Positions 40,923 through 50,974 of a DNA stretch of 64,000 nt are shown piece by piece. The notes beneath the pieces were generated by a model. The model saw nothing but the letters and a program-made list of their open reading frames with translations. It was not told where the DNA came from and searched no databases. Source of the stretch: Sphingomonas sp. FARSPH (lineage in GTDB: Bacteria; Pseudomonadota; Alphaproteobacteria; Sphingomonadales; Sphingomonadaceae). The position numbers were made by a program, and so were the translations under genes. The stretch spans positions 2,431,001 through 2,495,000 of the forward strand of contig NZ_CP029985.1 of assembly GCF_003355005.1 (NCBI RefSeq), written 5' to 3'. Numbering within the stretch: the stretch's first letter is position 1; each line of letters opens with the position of its first letter.

Positions 40923-42275
40923 ATGAGCACGCCCATCGCCGTCATCATCCTTGCTGCGGGCAAGGGTACTCGCATGAAGTCCGACCTGCACAAGGTGCTG
41001 CATCCGATCGCGGGCCGGCCGATGCTGCTCCATCTGATCGACAGCCTGAACCGCGCCGGTGCCGGCCGCCGCGTCGTCGTGGTCGGCGCATCGGGCGACC
41101 AGGTCGAGGCGGCGGTCGCGGCGACGGGGGTCGAGATCGCGTGGCAGCACGAACAGCTCGGCACCGCGCATGCCGCGTTGCAGGCGAAAGAGGCGCTCGC
41201 CGGTTTCGACGGGATCGCGATCGTCTGTTTCGGCGACACCCCCTTGCTCGCGACCGGGACGGTGGCGCGGCTCGCGGCGCGGCTGGAGGCGGCGGACGCG
41301 CCGACCGTCGCGGTGCTGGGGTTCCGCCCCGCGGACGCCCGCGCCTATGGCCGGATCGTCGCCGATGCCGACGGCACGATTGCCAAGATGGTCGAGTTCA
41401 AGGACGCGAGCGACGCGGAGCGCGCGGTCGACCTGTGCAATTCGGGCGTCACCGCGGTGCGCACGCGCGATCTGTGGCGGCTGCTGGAGGCGGTCGGCAA
41501 CGACAATGCGGCGGGCGAATATTACCTGCCCGACATCGTCACGCTCGCGATCGCGCAAGGTGGGCGCGCGGTGTGCATCGAAACCAGCGAGGACGAGGTC
41601 GCCGGCATCAACAGCCGCGGCGAACTGGCGGCGGTCGAGGTGGGCTGGCAGGCGCAGCGCCGCGCCCAGGCGATGGCGGACGGTGCGACGCTGATCGCGC
41701 CGGAGACGGTGTGGTTCAGCCACGATACCGTGCTGGGCCGCGACGTCGTGATCGAACCGAACGTCGTCTTCGCGCCCGGCGTGACCGTGGCGGACCAGGT
41801 GACGATCCACGCCTTCAGCCACCTGGAGGGTGCAACCGTCGCCGAAGGCGCCGAGATCGGCCCGTACGCCCGCCTGCGCCCCGGCGCGGTCGTGGGACGC
41901 AAGGCGAAGGTCGGCAATTTCGTCGAAATCAAGAAGGCCGTGCTGGGAGAGGGCGCGAAGGCCAATCACCTGTCCTACATCGGCGATGCAGAGATCGGCG
42001 CGGGCGCGAACATCGGCGCAGGGACGATCACCTGCAACTACGATGGCTTCTTCAAGTACAAGACGCAGATCGGCGCGGGCGCGTTCATCGGGTCCAACTC
42101 CGCTCTCGTCGCGCCGGTCACGGTCGGCGCGGGGGCGATCGTAGGGGCGGGATCGGTCGTGACCGCCGACGTCGAGGCCGACGCCCTTGCGCTCGTCCGT
42201 CCCGAACAACGCAGCAAGCCGGGCTGGGCGAAGCGGTTCCGCGAAAGAATGACCGCGCGCAAGGCTGGCAAGTGA
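40923..42275 (+). CDS. glmU: Bifunctional GlmU: GlcN-1-P acetyltransferase / GlcNAc-1-P uridylyltransferase
   Basis: The 450-residue protein has the N-terminal pyrophosphorylase motif LAAGKGTRMKS, QLGTAHAALQAKEAL and FGDTPLLA, then a C-terminal left-handed beta-helix with GPYARLRPGA, the KANHLSYIGDAEIG active site and the NIGAGTITCNYDG loop. It makes UDP-GlcNAc for peptidoglycan and lipopolysaccharide. The first half of a palindromic operator overlaps its stop codon and leads into a toxin-antitoxin pair. glmS lies about 660 bases downstream, so the two UDP-GlcNAc pathway genes are near each other. Confidence 0.97.
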   Translation: MSTPIAVIILAAGKGTRMKSDLHKVLHPIAGRPMLLHLIDSLNRAGAGRRVVVVGASGDQVEAAVAATGVEIAWQHEQLGTAHAALQAKEALAGFDGIAIVCFGDTPLLATGTVARLAARLEAADAPTVAVLGFRPADARAYGRIVADADGTIAKMVEFKDASDAERAVDLCNSGVTAVRTRDLWRLLEAVGNDNAAGEYYLPDIVTLAIAQGGRAVCIETSEDEVAGINSRGELAAVEVGWQAQRRAQAMADGATLIAPETVWFSHDTVLGRDVVIEPNVVFAPGVTVADQVTIHAFSHLEGATVAEGAEIGPYARLRPGAVVGRKAKVGNFVEIKKAVLGEGAKANHLSYIGDAEIGAGANIGAGTITCNYDGFFKYKTQIGAGAFIGSNSALVAPVTVGAGAIVGAGSVVTADVEADALALVRPEQRSKPGWAKRFRERMTARKAGK

Positions 42276-42294
42276 TATCACGCTGTGATATCAC
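42272..42294 (+). promoter_or_regulatory. Tandem palindromic operator of the vapBC pair
   Basis: Two identical self-complementary decamers GTGATATCAC (42272-42281 and 42285-42294) are separated by 3 bases. The first overlaps the glmU stop codon; the second ends 6 bases before the antitoxin start. This is the kind of site bound by ribbon-helix-helix antitoxins for autoregulation. Confidence 0.75.
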
Positions 42295-42300
42295 CCGCGC

Positions 42301-42534
42301 ATGCGTACGTTGATCGATCTTCCGGACCGTGACATCGAGCGGCTCGATGCACTGGCGCGTCAACGCAAAGTGTCGCGCGCCTCGTTGATCCGCCAGGCCG
42401 TGGAGCGTCACCTCAACGACAACGATGCTAACGGCTGGATTCGGCGTGGGGCGGGCTATTGGCGGAATCGCGACGACATCGGCGATCCGATCGAATATCA
42501 GCGCGTCATGCGTGAAGATCGTGACCCGGTTTGA
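42301..42534 (+). CDS. VapB-type antitoxin (ribbon-helix-helix)
   Basis: The 77-residue protein has an N-terminal RHH motif (MRTLIDLPDRDIERLDALARQRKVSRASLIRQAVERHLND) and a C-terminal tail that should wrap the toxin. It is expected to bind the twin palindromes just upstream and repress the operon, and to neutralise the PIN toxin next door. No good ribosome site is visible; translation may be leaderless or weak. It sits directly behind glmU and could receive read-through from it. Confidence 0.85.
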   Translation: MRTLIDLPDRDIERLDALARQRKVSRASLIRQAVERHLNDNDANGWIRRGAGYWRNRDDIGDPIEYQRVMREDRDPV

Positions 42535-42552
42535 TCGTCGCCGGGTTTGATC

Positions 42553-42918
42553 GTGGCCCAGCCTTTCTTCGACACGAACATCCTGATCGATTGGTTACTG
42601 GATCGCCCGCAGGCCAGCGAGGAGCTGGCGCGTTATGCGAGCCATCGGATAAGCCGGATAGTCTGGACGGAGATACTGGCTGGCGAGCCGCAGGCGCAGC
42701 GGCCCACTATTCATAGGCTTTTGTCCGGGTTCGAAATCGTCGAGATCGACGCGCAAATCGCGGCGGCGGCGGCGGATATACGGTTCGATACGCGCATGAA
42801 ATTGTTGGACGCTATGATCCTGGCGACGGCGCGCGTCCACGGCGCCATGCTGATCTCTCGCAATACGAAGGATTTTCCGGCAGGCATGCCGGGCGTCCGT
42901 GTCCCCTATACCCTCTGA
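42553..42918 (+). CDS. VapC-type PIN-domain toxin
   Basis: The 121-residue protein has all four PIN acidic residues: Asp7 (FFDTN), Glu40 (WTE), Asp86 (LLDAM) and Asp107 (TKDF). VapC toxins cut tRNA or rRNA. The start is ambiguous: TTG 42547 and GTG 42553 are both in frame; GTG is chosen because the CGCCGGG just upstream resembles a ribosome site. An 11-base direct repeat at the junction with the antitoxin blurs the ancestral start. Confidence 0.82.
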   Translation: MAQPFFDTNILIDWLLDRPQASEELARYASHRISRIVWTEILAGEPQAQRPTIHRLLSGFEIVEIDAQIAAAAADIRFDTRMKLLDAMILATARVHGAMLISRNTKDFPAGMPGVRVPYTL

Positions 42919-42932
42919 AAGCAGATCGATCT

Positions 42933-44756
<1,824 letters not shown>

Positions 44757-44827
44757 CCGCTCGCCATCATCCCGACCCTGCGCTAGGGCCGCGGTGATAT
44801 CGTGTGCATTTCGAGGATGACCGGGAC

Positions 44828-45742
44828 GTGGAGAGCGCAGCGCCGCTGGTGGCGGGGATCGAACTGGGCGGCACCAAGATCGTCTGCCTGCTCGCGCGCG
44901 GCCCGGAGGACATCGTCGACCGCGTCCAGCTTCCCACCGAACATCCGGCAGACACGTTGCCCGCGATCGAGCGCGTGCTTGACGGGTGGCGCGGGTTCGA
45001 CGCGCTCGGCATCGCGAGCTTCGGTCCCATTTCGATCGACCGCCACGCTGCCGATTACGGGCAGATCACCTCGACTCCGAAGCCGCACTGGGCGGGAACC
45101 GACGTCGCGAAGCGCCTCGGCAGTCGGTACGGCGTGCCGACGGGCTTTCACACCGACGTCGTCGGCGCCGCGCTGGCGGAGGCGCGCTGGGGTGCGGCGG
45201 CGGGCCTTGCCGACGTCGCCTATGCGACGGTCGGCACCGGCATCGGCGTCGGTCTGATCGCCGGCGGCAAGCCCGTCGATGGGCTGACCCATTCCGAATT
45301 CGGCCATATCCGGCCTGCGCGCATGCCGGGCGACGACTGGGTCGGCGTCTGCCCCTTCCATGGCAGCTGCCTGGAGGGGCTCGCCGCCGGGCCCGCGATC
45401 GGCGCGCGGACGGGGATCAAGGGCGAGGACGTGCCCGCCGATCACCCGGTCTGGGATGCGGTCGCGCATGTGCTCGGCCAGATGTGCCATATGCTCGTGC
45501 TGACCGGCGTGCCGCGGCGCATCGTCATCGGCGGCGGCGTGATGGTCGGCAATCCGCACCTGTTCCCGCGCGTCCGCGCCGCGATGGTGCAGAGCCTTGC
45601 CGGCTATATCGCCCTGCCGGAAATCGCAGCGGATGCGTTCGTCGTGCCGCCGTCGCTCGGCAACAACGCAGGGCCACTCGGTGCGATCGTGCTCGGCGCG
45701 CAGGCGCTCGCCGAACGCAAGACGTCGTTTACGACGCTTTAA
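44828..45742 (+). CDS. ROK-family sugar kinase (fructokinase-like)
   Basis: The 304-residue protein has the ROK signature IELGGTKIVCLLA at its start, GTGIGVGLIAGG in the phosphate loop and the zinc site GHIRPARMPGDDWVGVCPFHGSCLEGLAAGPA, which matches the bacterial fructokinase subgroup with its CxFHxxCxE. It probably phosphorylates fructose. GTG 44828 is chosen over 44804 because of the GAGGA upstream. A hairpin 15 bases after its stop overlaps the ribosome site of the next gene. Confidence 0.85.
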   Translation: MESAAPLVAGIELGGTKIVCLLARGPEDIVDRVQLPTEHPADTLPAIERVLDGWRGFDALGIASFGPISIDRHAADYGQITSTPKPHWAGTDVAKRLGSRYGVPTGFHTDVVGAALAEARWGAAAGLADVAYATVGTGIGVGLIAGGKPVDGLTHSEFGHIRPARMPGDDWVGVCPFHGSCLEGLAAGPAIGARTGIKGEDVPADHPVWDAVAHVLGQMCHMLVLTGVPRRIVIGGGVMVGNPHLFPRVRAAMVQSLAGYIALPEIAADAFVVPPSLGNNAGPLGAIVLGAQALAERKTSFTTL

Positions 45743-45756
45743 CCGCATCCGCTTAC

Positions 45757-45780
45757 CCCCTCGTCATCCTGATCGAGGGG
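45757..45780 (+). promoter_or_regulatory. Hairpin that hides the ribosome site of the c-di-GMP regulator
   Basis: CCCCTCG (45757-45763) pairs with CGAGGGG (45774-45780), 10-base loop. The right arm is the probable ribosome site for the ATG at 45790, and a TTTT follows at 45784. It may be the terminator of the kinase gene, a translation switch, or both. Confidence 0.55.
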
Positions 45781-45789
45781 AATGTTTTG

Positions 45790-47718
45790 ATGACCGCCCA
45801 GACCCTGCCCGCCGAGGCGAAGCGGCTTCTGATCGTCGACGACGAACCGGCGATGCATGACAGCTACGCGCGCAGCTTCGCGCCCGCGGGCGGCGGCAAC
45901 GACGGCGCGCTCGACGCGATGGCCGCCGAGCTGTTCGGCGACGATGCGGTCAGCAGCGCGACGGACGACGATGCCCCGCACTTCGCGCTGACGCATTGTC
46001 ACCAGGGACTGGATGCGGTCGCCGCGGTCGAGGCCGCGCTCGCCGCCGGTACGCCCTATGCGGTCGCCTTCATCGACGTTCGCATGCCGCCGGGCATCGA
46101 CGGGCGCGAGACCGCGCGCCGCATCCGCGCGCTCGATCCCGAGATCAACCTCGTCATCGTCACCGGCTATTCCGATTTCTCGCCGATCGAGATCAGCAAG
46201 GCGGCGGGCCCCGCCGACAAGATCTTCTACATCGCCAAGCCGTTCGAGGTCGCCGAGGTCGTGCAGACCGCGACTGCGCTCGCGCGCCGCTGGGAAGTCG
46301 ACCGCGAACTGTCCGCCGCACGTGCGTTGCTCGCGCAGCAGGTGATGCAGCTGGAAGAACAGGGGCTCGAACTCGCCGCCAACGAAAGCCGCGCGCTGCA
46401 CATGGCAACGCACGATTCGCTGACCGATGCGCCCAACCGCCTCGCCTTCCTACGCGCGCTCGGCGAGCGGGCGAAGCGCCCCGGCCTGTTCGCGACCGCG
46501 ATGTTCGACCTCGACCGGTTCAAGCTGGTCAACGACACGCTCGGCCACCTGGCGGGCGATGCGCTGATCCGCGAGATCTGCACGATCCTCAACGCCACCG
46601 CACCCGAAGGCGCGATCGTCGCGCGGCTGGGCGGCGACGAATTCGGCGTGTTGTTCGACACGCCCGGCGAAGAGGCCGCGGTGATGGCCTGCGACCGCAT
46701 CGTCGCGGCCTGCACCGGCACGCACCAGGTATTCGGCAATTCGGTGCAGAGCGGCGCGTCCGCGGGTGTCGTCGTCGTCGCGGGCGACGGCTGCGACCCG
46801 ATCGACGCGCTGCGCCGCGCCGACCTCGCGCTCAACGACGCCAAGCGGCAGGGTCGCGGCGTCAGCCGCCTGTTCGACGAAAGCATGGACGAGGGCATCC
46901 GCTTCCGCCGCCGCGTCGAGGCGGGCCTGGGCCAAGCGATCGAGAAGGGCGAACTCAGCCTCGTCTACCAGCCGATCGTCAGCCGCGATGCGCTGGAGGT
47001 GCTCGGCTTCGAGGCGCTGGTGCGCTGGAACACCGCCGAATACGGCCCGATCAGCCCCGCGACCTTCATCCCGATCGCCGAGGAATCGAACGTCATCCAC
47101 GAACTGGGCGACTGGATCCTCGACCAGTCGCTGGCGATGCTGAAGATTTTTCCGGGGCAATACGTCTCGGTCAACTTCAGCCCGCGCCAGTTCCGCCGCC
47201 ACAATTTCGTCGGCCATATCATGGAAAGCGTCGAACGCGCCGGCGTCGTGCCGAGCCGCGTGCAGATCGAGATCACCGAAACCGCGATCTTCGACGATGC
47301 CGAGCGCGCTGCCGAGACGCTGTACCGCCTGCGCCAGATGGGTTTCCGCATCGCGCTCGACGATTTCGGCACCGGCTATTCCAGCCTCTACAATATCCGC
47401 AAGTTCGCGCTCGACAGCCTGAAGATCGACCGCAGCTTCATCGACGGCATGGGCCGCGAGCGCGAAAGCGCCGCGATTGTCCATTCGATCATCCACCTCG
47501 GCCGCGCGCTCGGGCTGGAGGTGATCGCCGAGGGCGTCGAGACGGAGGCGCAGGTGCAGGCGCTGCGCATCGCCGGGGCCAGTCACCTGCAGGGTTATTT
47601 CTTCTCGCGGCCCGTTCCGGCCGATCAGGCGATGGCGCTCGCGGAACGCCGTTTCCTCGGCGAGGATCTGTCCGCCGACGCGGGCATGGCGCCGGCGGCG
47701 AGCGGAACGCACGGATGA
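45790..47718 (+). CDS. Response regulator with GGDEF and EAL domains
   Basis: The 642-residue protein has a receiver domain (RLLIVDDEPAMHDSYARSF; phosphoacceptor Asp in FIDVRMPPGIDG; KPFEVAEVV) with an insertion near residue 40, a coiled stretch, a GGDEF domain (RLGGDEFGVLF near residue 281) and an EAL domain (GFEALVRWN near 407; ITETAIFDD; DDFGTGYSS; IDRSFIDGM; AEGVETEAQ). Both cyclase and phosphodiesterase motifs look intact. It should set cyclic di-GMP levels under control of the coupled kinase, whose ATG overlaps its stop by 4 bases. Confidence 0.93.
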   Translation: MTAQTLPAEAKRLLIVDDEPAMHDSYARSFAPAGGGNDGALDAMAAELFGDDAVSSATDDDAPHFALTHCHQGLDAVAAVEAALAAGTPYAVAFIDVRMPPGIDGRETARRIRALDPEINLVIVTGYSDFSPIEISKAAGPADKIFYIAKPFEVAEVVQTATALARRWEVDRELSAARALLAQQVMQLEEQGLELAANESRALHMATHDSLTDAPNRLAFLRALGERAKRPGLFATAMFDLDRFKLVNDTLGHLAGDALIREICTILNATAPEGAIVARLGGDEFGVLFDTPGEEAAVMACDRIVAACTGTHQVFGNSVQSGASAGVVVVAGDGCDPIDALRRADLALNDAKRQGRGVSRLFDESMDEGIRFRRRVEAGLGQAIEKGELSLVYQPIVSRDALEVLGFEALVRWNTAEYGPISPATFIPIAEESNVIHELGDWILDQSLAMLKIFPGQYVSVNFSPRQFRRHNFVGHIMESVERAGVVPSRVQIEITETAIFDDAERAAETLYRLRQMGFRIALDDFGTGYSSLYNIRKFALDSLKIDRSFIDGMGRERESAAIVHSIIHLGRALGLEVIAEGVETEAQVQALRIAGASHLQGYFFSRPVPADQAMALAERRFLGEDLSADAGMAPAASGTHG

Positions 47719-49598
47719 CCCGCGCCGCCCGATGGCGGCGCCCGTTCGGCCACGTCCGCTCCCGGCGTGCCGTGGGCCCCGCCTCGCTCGGTGCAAAGCT
47801 CGTGCTGATCCTGACGATCGTCGGCCTTGCCGGCGCGCTCGGGATCACCCTGCTGCTCGCCAGCGTCATCACGCCCAATTTCAACGCGCTCGAGGCGAAG
47901 GCGATCGAGGGCCATGTCGACCGGACGCGCGCCGCGCTGGCCGATTATGCCAGCAAGGTCGAGAACGCGGTGCGCGACTATGGCGACTGGACGCAGAGCT
48001 ACGACTATATGGCGCGCCCGACCGCCGCGTTCGAGCGCGACAGCTTCTCGCCGCTCGCGATGAGCAACCTGGGGGTGCAGGGCATGGCCTATGTCCGACC
48101 CGACGGCAGCATCCAGATCGCGCGCTGGCTCGACCCTGCCAGCGGTGCGGAACGCGACGACCTGCGCGGCGCGCTGATCCGCACGATCGCGCATACCGAC
48201 CTTGCCCGTGCGGTCGGTCGCAGCAATTCGGGCCGCTTCTACGCGCGGCTTGGCCCGGCGGTCGCGGCGATCGGCGTCGCGCAGGTGCGCCGCTCCGACG
48301 GCACCGGCAGCCCACGTGGCTATGTGCTGATGGCGCGGCAGATCACGTCGACGCAGATGTCGAAGCTGTTGCAGCTCGACGCGCGCATCGACCTCGCCCC
48401 CGCCGGCGACACCCCCGTCGTGACGCCGGGCAGCGCCACCGCGCAGATCGCGGTGCCGATCCGCGGCGCGGACGGGCATGCCGTCGCCACCACCCGTTTC
48501 CGCATCGTGCGCGACGTGTCGCTGCTCGGCCGGCGTATGCTGCTGCTCGCGGTCGCCGGATCGACGTTGTTGCTGCTGATCGTGCTGATGGTGCTGCGCC
48601 GCACGATCGCGCGTCTGGTGCTCGCGCCGCTGCAACGCGTCGAACGCCATATGCAGCGCGTCCGCGCCTCCGGCTCGATGGCGCTGCTGGAGGATGACGG
48701 GCGGCGCGACGAATTCGGCTCGCTGGGCCGCAGCCTCAACGCGATGCTGTCGCAGCTCAAGGACTTGCGCGAACAGATCGAGGTGCAGAGCTTCGCGCTC
48801 GGCCGCTCCGAAAGCGCGGTCGCGGTGATGCACAACGTGCGCAACGCGCTCAATCCGATCAGCACGATCCTCAGCCAGGGCATCGCGCAGACGCCGCCCG
48901 TCGACCGCGCGATGGTCGACCGCGCGCTCGACGAACTGGCGAAGGATGATCTGCCCGCCGGCCGCCGCGCCAAATTGTCCGCCTTCGTCGCCGCCGCGCT
49001 CGCCGCGGAAGGGGCCGCGCGCGAGACGATGCGCGGCGAACTGCAGGTCGGGCGCGAGGCGATGGCGCATGTGCTGGAGATCATCGGCCAGCAGCAGAAA
49101 CAGGCGCACGAGCGCCCGACGCTGGAATTGTGCGATCTCAGCGAAATCATCGCGCGCAACGCGACGATCGCGCGTTATTCGCAGGATGCGTCGATCGCGT
49201 TCAGCTTTCCCGCGGACCCGCATTACGCGATGGCGAACCGCGTCATCCTCAGCCAGGTGATCGGCAACCTGCTCGGCAATGCGGCCGAAGCGATCGCGGC
49301 GAGCGGACGCGGCAGCGGCTCGATCGCGGTCACCGTCGTCGATGCCGACGATACCGTCACGATCCGCATCCGCGACGATGGCGAGGGGTTCGACGCGGAA
49401 ACCGGTGCGACTTTGTTCCAGCGCGGCTTCTCGACCCGCGCACACAAGTCGGGGGGGCTTGGCCTTCACTGGTGCGCCAATTCGATGACTGCGATGGAAG
49501 GCGCGCTCCGCCTCGAAAGCGAGGGCAGGGGGCGCGGTGCCACCGCCGTGCTGACGCTGAAGCCCGCCGAGGCCGCATTGGTCGCGCGCGCCGCCTGA
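47715..49598 (+). CDS. Membrane histidine kinase with CHASE4-like sensor
   Basis: The 627-residue protein has a first membrane helix (about residues 27-50), an extracytoplasmic CHASE4-like domain (YGDWTQSYDYMARPTAAFERDSF), a second helix (about 275-297), a HAMP region (LAPLQRVERHMQRV), a phospho-acceptor region HNVRNALNP near residue 372 and an ATPase domain (NLLGNAAEAIA, RDDGEGFD, GGLGLHWCANSM). It is coupled to the REC-GGDEF-EAL gene by an ATGA overlap and is its likely partner kinase. The ligand is unknown. Confidence 0.88.
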   Translation: MTRAARWRRPFGHVRSRRAVGPASLGAKLVLILTIVGLAGALGITLLLASVITPNFNALEAKAIEGHVDRTRAALADYASKVENAVRDYGDWTQSYDYMARPTAAFERDSFSPLAMSNLGVQGMAYVRPDGSIQIARWLDPASGAERDDLRGALIRTIAHTDLARAVGRSNSGRFYARLGPAVAAIGVAQVRRSDGTGSPRGYVLMARQITSTQMSKLLQLDARIDLAPAGDTPVVTPGSATAQIAVPIRGADGHAVATTRFRIVRDVSLLGRRMLLLAVAGSTLLLLIVLMVLRRTIARLVLAPLQRVERHMQRVRASGSMALLEDDGRRDEFGSLGRSLNAMLSQLKDLREQIEVQSFALGRSESAVAVMHNVRNALNPISTILSQGIAQTPPVDRAMVDRALDELAKDDLPAGRRAKLSAFVAAALAAEGAARETMRGELQVGREAMAHVLEIIGQQQKQAHERPTLELCDLSEIIARNATIARYSQDASIAFSFPADPHYAMANRVILSQVIGNLLGNAAEAIAASGRGSGSIAVTVVDADDTVTIRIRDDGEGFDAETGATLFQRGFSTRAHKSGGLGLHWCANSMTAMEGALRLESEGRGRGATAVLTLKPAEAALVARAA

Positions 49599-49616
49599 CG
49601 CGCGCGCGTCGCCGGC

Positions 49617-50756
49617 TCAGGCGGCGCGTTCCGCCCGACCCGCGGACCCCATCTCGTCCAGATAGGGCGCGACGATGCCGAGCGCGCGATATCGCCGCTG
49701 CGTCGCCTCGGGCAGGTCGGCGAACGGGCCGATCCGCCCGCGACAGCCGGGTGCGCCGCACGCGCAGGCCATCGACCAGTCGCCATCGGCGAGCGTCGTC
49801 GAATAATCCCACGCCACCTCCTCGCCCGACTCGATCGTCGCCAGTGCGACCAGGAAGACGCCGTCGTCGGTGAAGCGCAGGCCGGCGTTCGGCGCGCAGC
49901 TGTGGTTGATCAGATCGTCGATCCGCCCCGACGGGCCCATGTAGCGGTCGCGCGCGATCTGCAGGAAACGGTCCGCCGCCCCGCTCAGTCGACCCGGCAC
50001 GCGCGTCGCCGGGACGGTGGGGCCGGAAAAGCGCAGCATCGTCTCGCCTGCCGCGAACCCCTGCATCGCGAACACCGCCTTGCCCAGATGCGTCTCGCGC
50101 ACCGCGAAGGGGTTGGCGGGGACGTAAGCGTCGAGGATGCGCCGGCCGCCCCGCCGCATGTCGAGCGCGCGCAGCGGGCTGATCGTCGACAGGCCGACCA
50201 TCGCCCAGACGCTGGCATGGCACAGCAGCTCGACGAGGATGTAGGCATATTCGCCCACCCCGAACCCGTGACTGCGCACCGCGACGAACAGCGCCGCCAG
50301 ATCGCCGAGCGTCCACAGACCCCAGGCGGGGGAGCGTTCGCGGGCGCGATCCTCCCACACGCTCGCCCAGGTCGGCCAGAAGCCGAGCGGCACCGCCGCG
50401 ACGACGAGCATGTGCGCCCAGAACGTCTCTTTGAGCGGCAGCCACAGGATGATCGCGGCAAGGCTGGCGGCCATGCATACCGTCTCTGTCGTTGACGGCC
50501 GCGTCCAGCGCGACCGCCGCCACATCGCCAGCGTCACGACGATGCATGATATCGCGGAAAAGGCGAAGACCAGCCCCTGCGGCTTGCCGGGGTTGACCGC
50601 GAGATAGGTCGCCGCCTCGATCCCCGTCGCCACCGCCCAGATCAACCAGGATGCGCGGCTCGGCTCGACCAGATGCCGGCGCAGCCCGGCCAGATAGATG
50701 CCATAGCCCGCCAGGCTGAGCATCATGGCCACGAGGAACCACGGTTCGACCGACAT
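49617..50756 (-). CDS. Membrane protein fused to a SET methyltransferase domain
   Basis: The 379-residue protein has an N-terminal half with about seven hydrophobic helices (residues 5-200) and a C-terminal SET domain: GKAVFAMQGFAAGETMLRF, DDLINHSCAPNAGL (the SET NHSC motif near residue 285), GEEVAWDYST with the catalytic Tyr, and a post-SET-like cysteine cluster CACGAPGCRG. SET domains methylate lysine using S-adenosylmethionine. The membrane fusion suggests a target near the inner membrane. It is downstream of dinB on the same strand but separated by about 220 bases. Confidence 0.8.
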   Translation of the reverse strand: MSVEPWFLVAMMLSLAGYGIYLAGLRRHLVEPSRASWLIWAVATGIEAATYLAVNPGKPQGLVFAFSAISCIVVTLAMWRRSRWTRPSTTETVCMAASLAAIILWLPLKETFWAHMLVVAAVPLGFWPTWASVWEDRARERSPAWGLWTLGDLAALFVAVRSHGFGVGEYAYILVELLCHASVWAMVGLSTISPLRALDMRRGGRRILDAYVPANPFAVRETHLGKAVFAMQGFAAGETMLRFSGPTVPATRVPGRLSGAADRFLQIARDRYMGPSGRIDDLINHSCAPNAGLRFTDDGVFLVALATIESGEEVAWDYSTTLADGDWSMACACGAPGCRGRIGPFADLPEATQRRYRALGIVAPYLDEMGSAGRAERAA

Positions 50757-50851
50757 TCGCGTTGTATCTGGCCCCCGCCCGAATTGGTTACCAAATCGTA
50801 AACGAGCTTGGCGAATCCGTCGAGGGGGTGCGGGCAAGGCGTACGACGGCG

Positions 50852-50872
50852 CGGTTCGACATGTCCGAACCG
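50852..50872. promoter_or_regulatory. Perfect dyad between dinB and the SET gene
   Basis: CGGTTCG and CGAACCG flank a 7-base centre, about 100 bases before the SET gene start. No T run follows. It is either an operator for the SET gene or a weak dinB hairpin. The rest of this 218-base gap shows no gene I can support. Confidence 0.3.
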
Positions 50873-50974
50873 ATGTCCCAGCGATGAAACGGCGTGACGT
50901 CCTCGTCATTCAGGCCGATGCGGCGGCATCCCGCTTCGTACGCGCTCGCCGGAACGAGCGGTTGCGGATCGGCG

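Noticed and set aside
44791..44806. A third copy of the vapB operator before the ROK kinase (GGTGATATCGTG)
   Set aside because: Only the central GTGATATC is shared, the palindrome is broken, and one short match can arise by chance.
47625..49469. Long minus-strand frame opposite the histidine kinase
   Set aside because: Its protein is rich in Arg, His and Ala with no domain, while the plus strand has an intact kinase with all boxes.
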